Positions 62,143 through 64,000 of a DNA stretch of 64,000 nt are shown in pieces. The notes beneath the pieces are model-generated. The model saw only the letters and a program-made list of their open reading frames with translations. It did not search any database and was not told the DNA's origin. The position numbers and the translations under genes are program-made. Numbering within the stretch: the stretch's first letter is position 1; each line of letters starts with the position of its first letter. Origin of the DNA: Sipunculus nudus (Eukaryota > Annelida > Sipuncula > Golfingiida > Sipunculidae); NCBI GenBank assembly GCA_026874595.1, contig CM049322.1, positions 40,790,840 to 40,854,839 on the forward strand, read 5' to 3'.

Positions 62143-63112
62143 CAATGTACATTTTATCATTTTTTTTTTGTCTTTGTTCTTATCCGTCAAAGGCCAACGG
62201 TCTTTAACACGAAAATTTTGCAGGGCACAGAGAGGAGTTCTACCGTAGACACATACATCCAGAAACACAATTTGGCGTAATGAGCTGCATACGGTATATA
62301 AAGCACATTATGCAACTTTCATATTTTATGAGATGTATTTTATTACATTGAGCTACTTTAAATAAATTATATGATTACAACATCATTCTGATAAGGATAT
62401 GTGTATATTACATAACACATATAACATAACATAATTCATAACATTATATATAACATATTATCTTGTTTGCGTAACGCGTTTGTCGTGTATATTGCTCGCA
62501 TCATCATCCGATAAACTCTTCACTGGACTCATAGAACCTTATTGATTCCGAGTCATAAGACAATTTTTTTTCAGGTACCGGAATGGGTACATGAACCACC
62601 ATGTGGGATTTAGATTTATATCTTGCATAGTCCAAGGATAACAAGTTACTTAATGCCCACTTTCCCATCCTTCACAGTTCGATCAGCGACACCGATCGAT
62701 TGATCATGAGACAGTTTGTGACCTTTGGTGTTAAACTTAGCATACGATGTCGGACGGAGTACACACATATAACGATTTATCTGTGTACCCAGTCCACATA
62801 TCATAAAATTGAACAAGGTATGCATATAAATAACGGTAAATGATAAAAGTAAACGGTAAAATCTTTGTTGTGTAATTGAATTTACATTTTATCCACTATC
62901 TTCAACGCACGTTTTACATTATTGCCTGTGTTATATAGCCCATATAACCTTATAATTTATACTTGAACACATATAATACGACACCTGTAATACCAGGCAC
63001 ATATGATGAATTTACATTCCTTCCAGGAAAGTATGGATCCAAACTGATCATACCGATCACTTGGCTGCCACTTGATTACACACGACATGACCGCTTAATG
63101 CAACATGTACAA

Positions 63113-63118
63113 TTTATT
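63113..63118 (-). terminator. Candidate poly(A) signal of the right-edge gene
   Basis: AATAAA on the minus strand about 130 nt after the stop codon of the last exon at 63245. It is a plausible but unproven 3' end signal. Confidence 0.4.
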
Positions 63119-63244
63119 GCTTTTCTCTACAAAGCCTTCACTATCGATAATCAGCTTTGTTTACGTTTGCATATAAGGTCATTTCACGAAATATGCTTTA
63201 CCGCATTAATAATTAGCAATCCTTGCATAATTATGTAATATACG

Positions 63245-63733
63245 TTATTTTGTCATTAAAACGTTATTCTTGTCCACAGAGCCTGTGGTGACCCTTTCTG
63301 TCGACGTTTCTATTTCTTCGGTCACGCGTTCAAGACCGCCATATGACCTTTGACCTCTAGCTATCCTTGCCCTTTCCACAGGAATCGGTGGTGTTGTCTG
63401 CACGGAGGGCGCAGCCTCGGTTTGACCTTCCTCGGACGCCCCTCCCATCCTCTGATATCGCTCACCTCGTCGGCGTTTAAAAATATAAAATGCAAGTCCA
63501 AAACCTCCGAGCACTGCACCCACAAAGATTATAGACAGTACTACGGCAATGGCCGCCGGGGGCGGAGTATAACTGGGTCGAGGATTACCCAGCGGAAATA
63601 CGTAACCCAAACTTCCGCCAGCGTTTGACGCGGCCATGGTGTAGTTCCCGCTAACGTTGGATATGAGTGTTATCTGAAGAGATGCCAGGACACTCCAGTT
63701 TGCAAAATGCGTCTCCGTAGCTCTGTATATGTC
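63245..63733 (-). CDS. Last exon of a single-pass membrane protein (partial)
   Basis: The exon begins right after the acceptor 'aaatacttttgcag' and runs 162 codons to a stop. It is phase 0 if the long open frame is right. Residues 1-58 look lumenal or extracellular, with N-glycosylation sequons NWS, NVS and NYT and a Pro-rich stalk (PRPSYTPPP). Residues about 60-85 form one hydrophobic segment (AAIAVVLSIIFVGAVLGGFG..), followed by KRRR, the usual stop-transfer signal of a type I protein. The cytoplasmic tail of about 75 residues has YQRM, which fits the YxxPhi endocytic or lysosomal sorting signal, and several Thr/Ser/Glu-rich patches. I do not recognise the family; the ectodomain exons lie beyond the right edge. 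A lysosomal or cell-surface location is inference. Confidence 0.75.
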   Translation of the reverse strand, partial: DIYRATETHFANWSVLASLQITLISNVSGNYTMAASNAGGSLGYVFPLGNPRPSYTPPPAAIAVVLSIIFVGAVLGGFGLAFYIFKRRRGERYQRMGGASEEGQTEAAPSVQTTPPIPVERARIARGQRSYGGLERVTEEIETSTERVTTGSVDKNNVLMTK

Positions 63734-63784
63734 CTGCAAAAGTATTTAATGGCTATGTTAAACAAGCTTATAAATGTAGGACTA

Positions 63785-64000
63785 AGGCCAAAAAAAATAA
63801 AAGGTATGGTTCTCAGGCACCGCCCGCGTCAATTTTAACCCCCCGCATCAAAAATTTTTATTTTGATTTTTATCTTTCCAGAAGATAAATAATACAATTT
63901 ATGTAGTATTTAGCAAAATATTTGTAATTTTCATGGTTTTTCCTGATTATATGACATTTTTATCGAAACATCCAAAAAAAGGTCAAAAATAAAATACCGC
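63785..64000 (+). mobile_element. Repeat family C copy 4 (cut by the window edge)
   Basis: It starts 'aaggccaaaaaaaataaaag' then 'gtatggttctcaggcaccgc', followed by 'gcatcaaaaatttttatttt' as in copy 1. The right TIR would lie beyond the window. It begins about 50 bp upstream of the last exon of the right-edge gene, inside its intron. Confidence 0.7.

Larger units (their letters stand above)
58720..63244. other. Intergenic region upstream of ceramidase
   Basis: Just upstream of the ceramidase start the minus strand has 'atttttctcgcag' ending 17 nt before the ATG, so a noncoding 5' exon further upstream is possible. The region also holds a TA run (60264-60308), 'gtaatataaggg' repeats (about 60985-61080), a TAA-type run near 61372-61390 and a GC-richer foldback element (61517-62142). 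Otherwise it is AT-rich with no supportable gene. Confidence 0.5.

Overview
The window is nuclear DNA from an animal. It is AT-rich, its genes are split by many introns with GT..AG junctions, and it is loaded with interspersed and tandem repeats. Several things point to a marine lophotrochozoan, most likely a bivalve mollusc: tRNA-derived SINEs with the conserved 'ttctccgggttctccggt' type central domain, non-autonomous elements with tandem-repeat cores like the 'pearl'/Helentron-associated elements of bivalves, and a secreted invertebrate-type neutral ceramidase. The species assignment is inference. Most open frames in the window are chance frames in repeats and introns. The real coding content was found by joining splice-compatible exons.

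Four genes can be supported, all on the minus strand. From right to left they are: (1) the last exon (63733-63245) of a single-pass membrane protein that enters from beyond the right edge; (2) a complete 19-exon neutral ceramidase gene (58719-38829, 700 codons) with its zinc ligands and catalytic serine intact; (3) a four-exon gene for an unrecognised basic 89-residue protein (36198-31958), with a TATA box upstream and a poly(A) signal downstream; (4) the first three coding exons (24018-4818, 193 residues) of an AMP deaminase whose catalytic part lies beyond the left edge. I see no functional link among them beyond two being hydrolases of housekeeping metabolism (AMP to IMP; ceramide to sphingosine).

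The rest is introns and intergenic DNA filled with mobile DNA. The most striking are two families (A: three copies; B: one copy) with the same terminal plan: 'aactaga' start, short 5' hairpin, a short motif, a tandem-repeat core, and a 3' hairpin whose last arm is the reverse complement of the 5' motif. Family A has monomers of about 140 bp (280 bp dimers), most carrying a GGTGGCGCCACC palindrome. One copy sits inside a duplicated unit whose sister copy gives an empty-site comparison. A three-level nest (B containing F containing A) occupies 11.25-15.2 kb. Other elements are a TIR MITE family C (four copies), a TA-flanked MITE family D (five or more copies, whose inner motif has expanded into minisatellites), foldback elements at 23.3, 41.6-42.0 and 61.5-62.1 kb, SINEs, and an array of duplicated 5' splice sites just downstream of ceramidase exon 6.

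Limits: no database search was possible. Exon joins rest on consensus splice sites, phase agreement and remembered family motifs. Repeat boundaries are approximate unless inverted repeats or target duplications define them.
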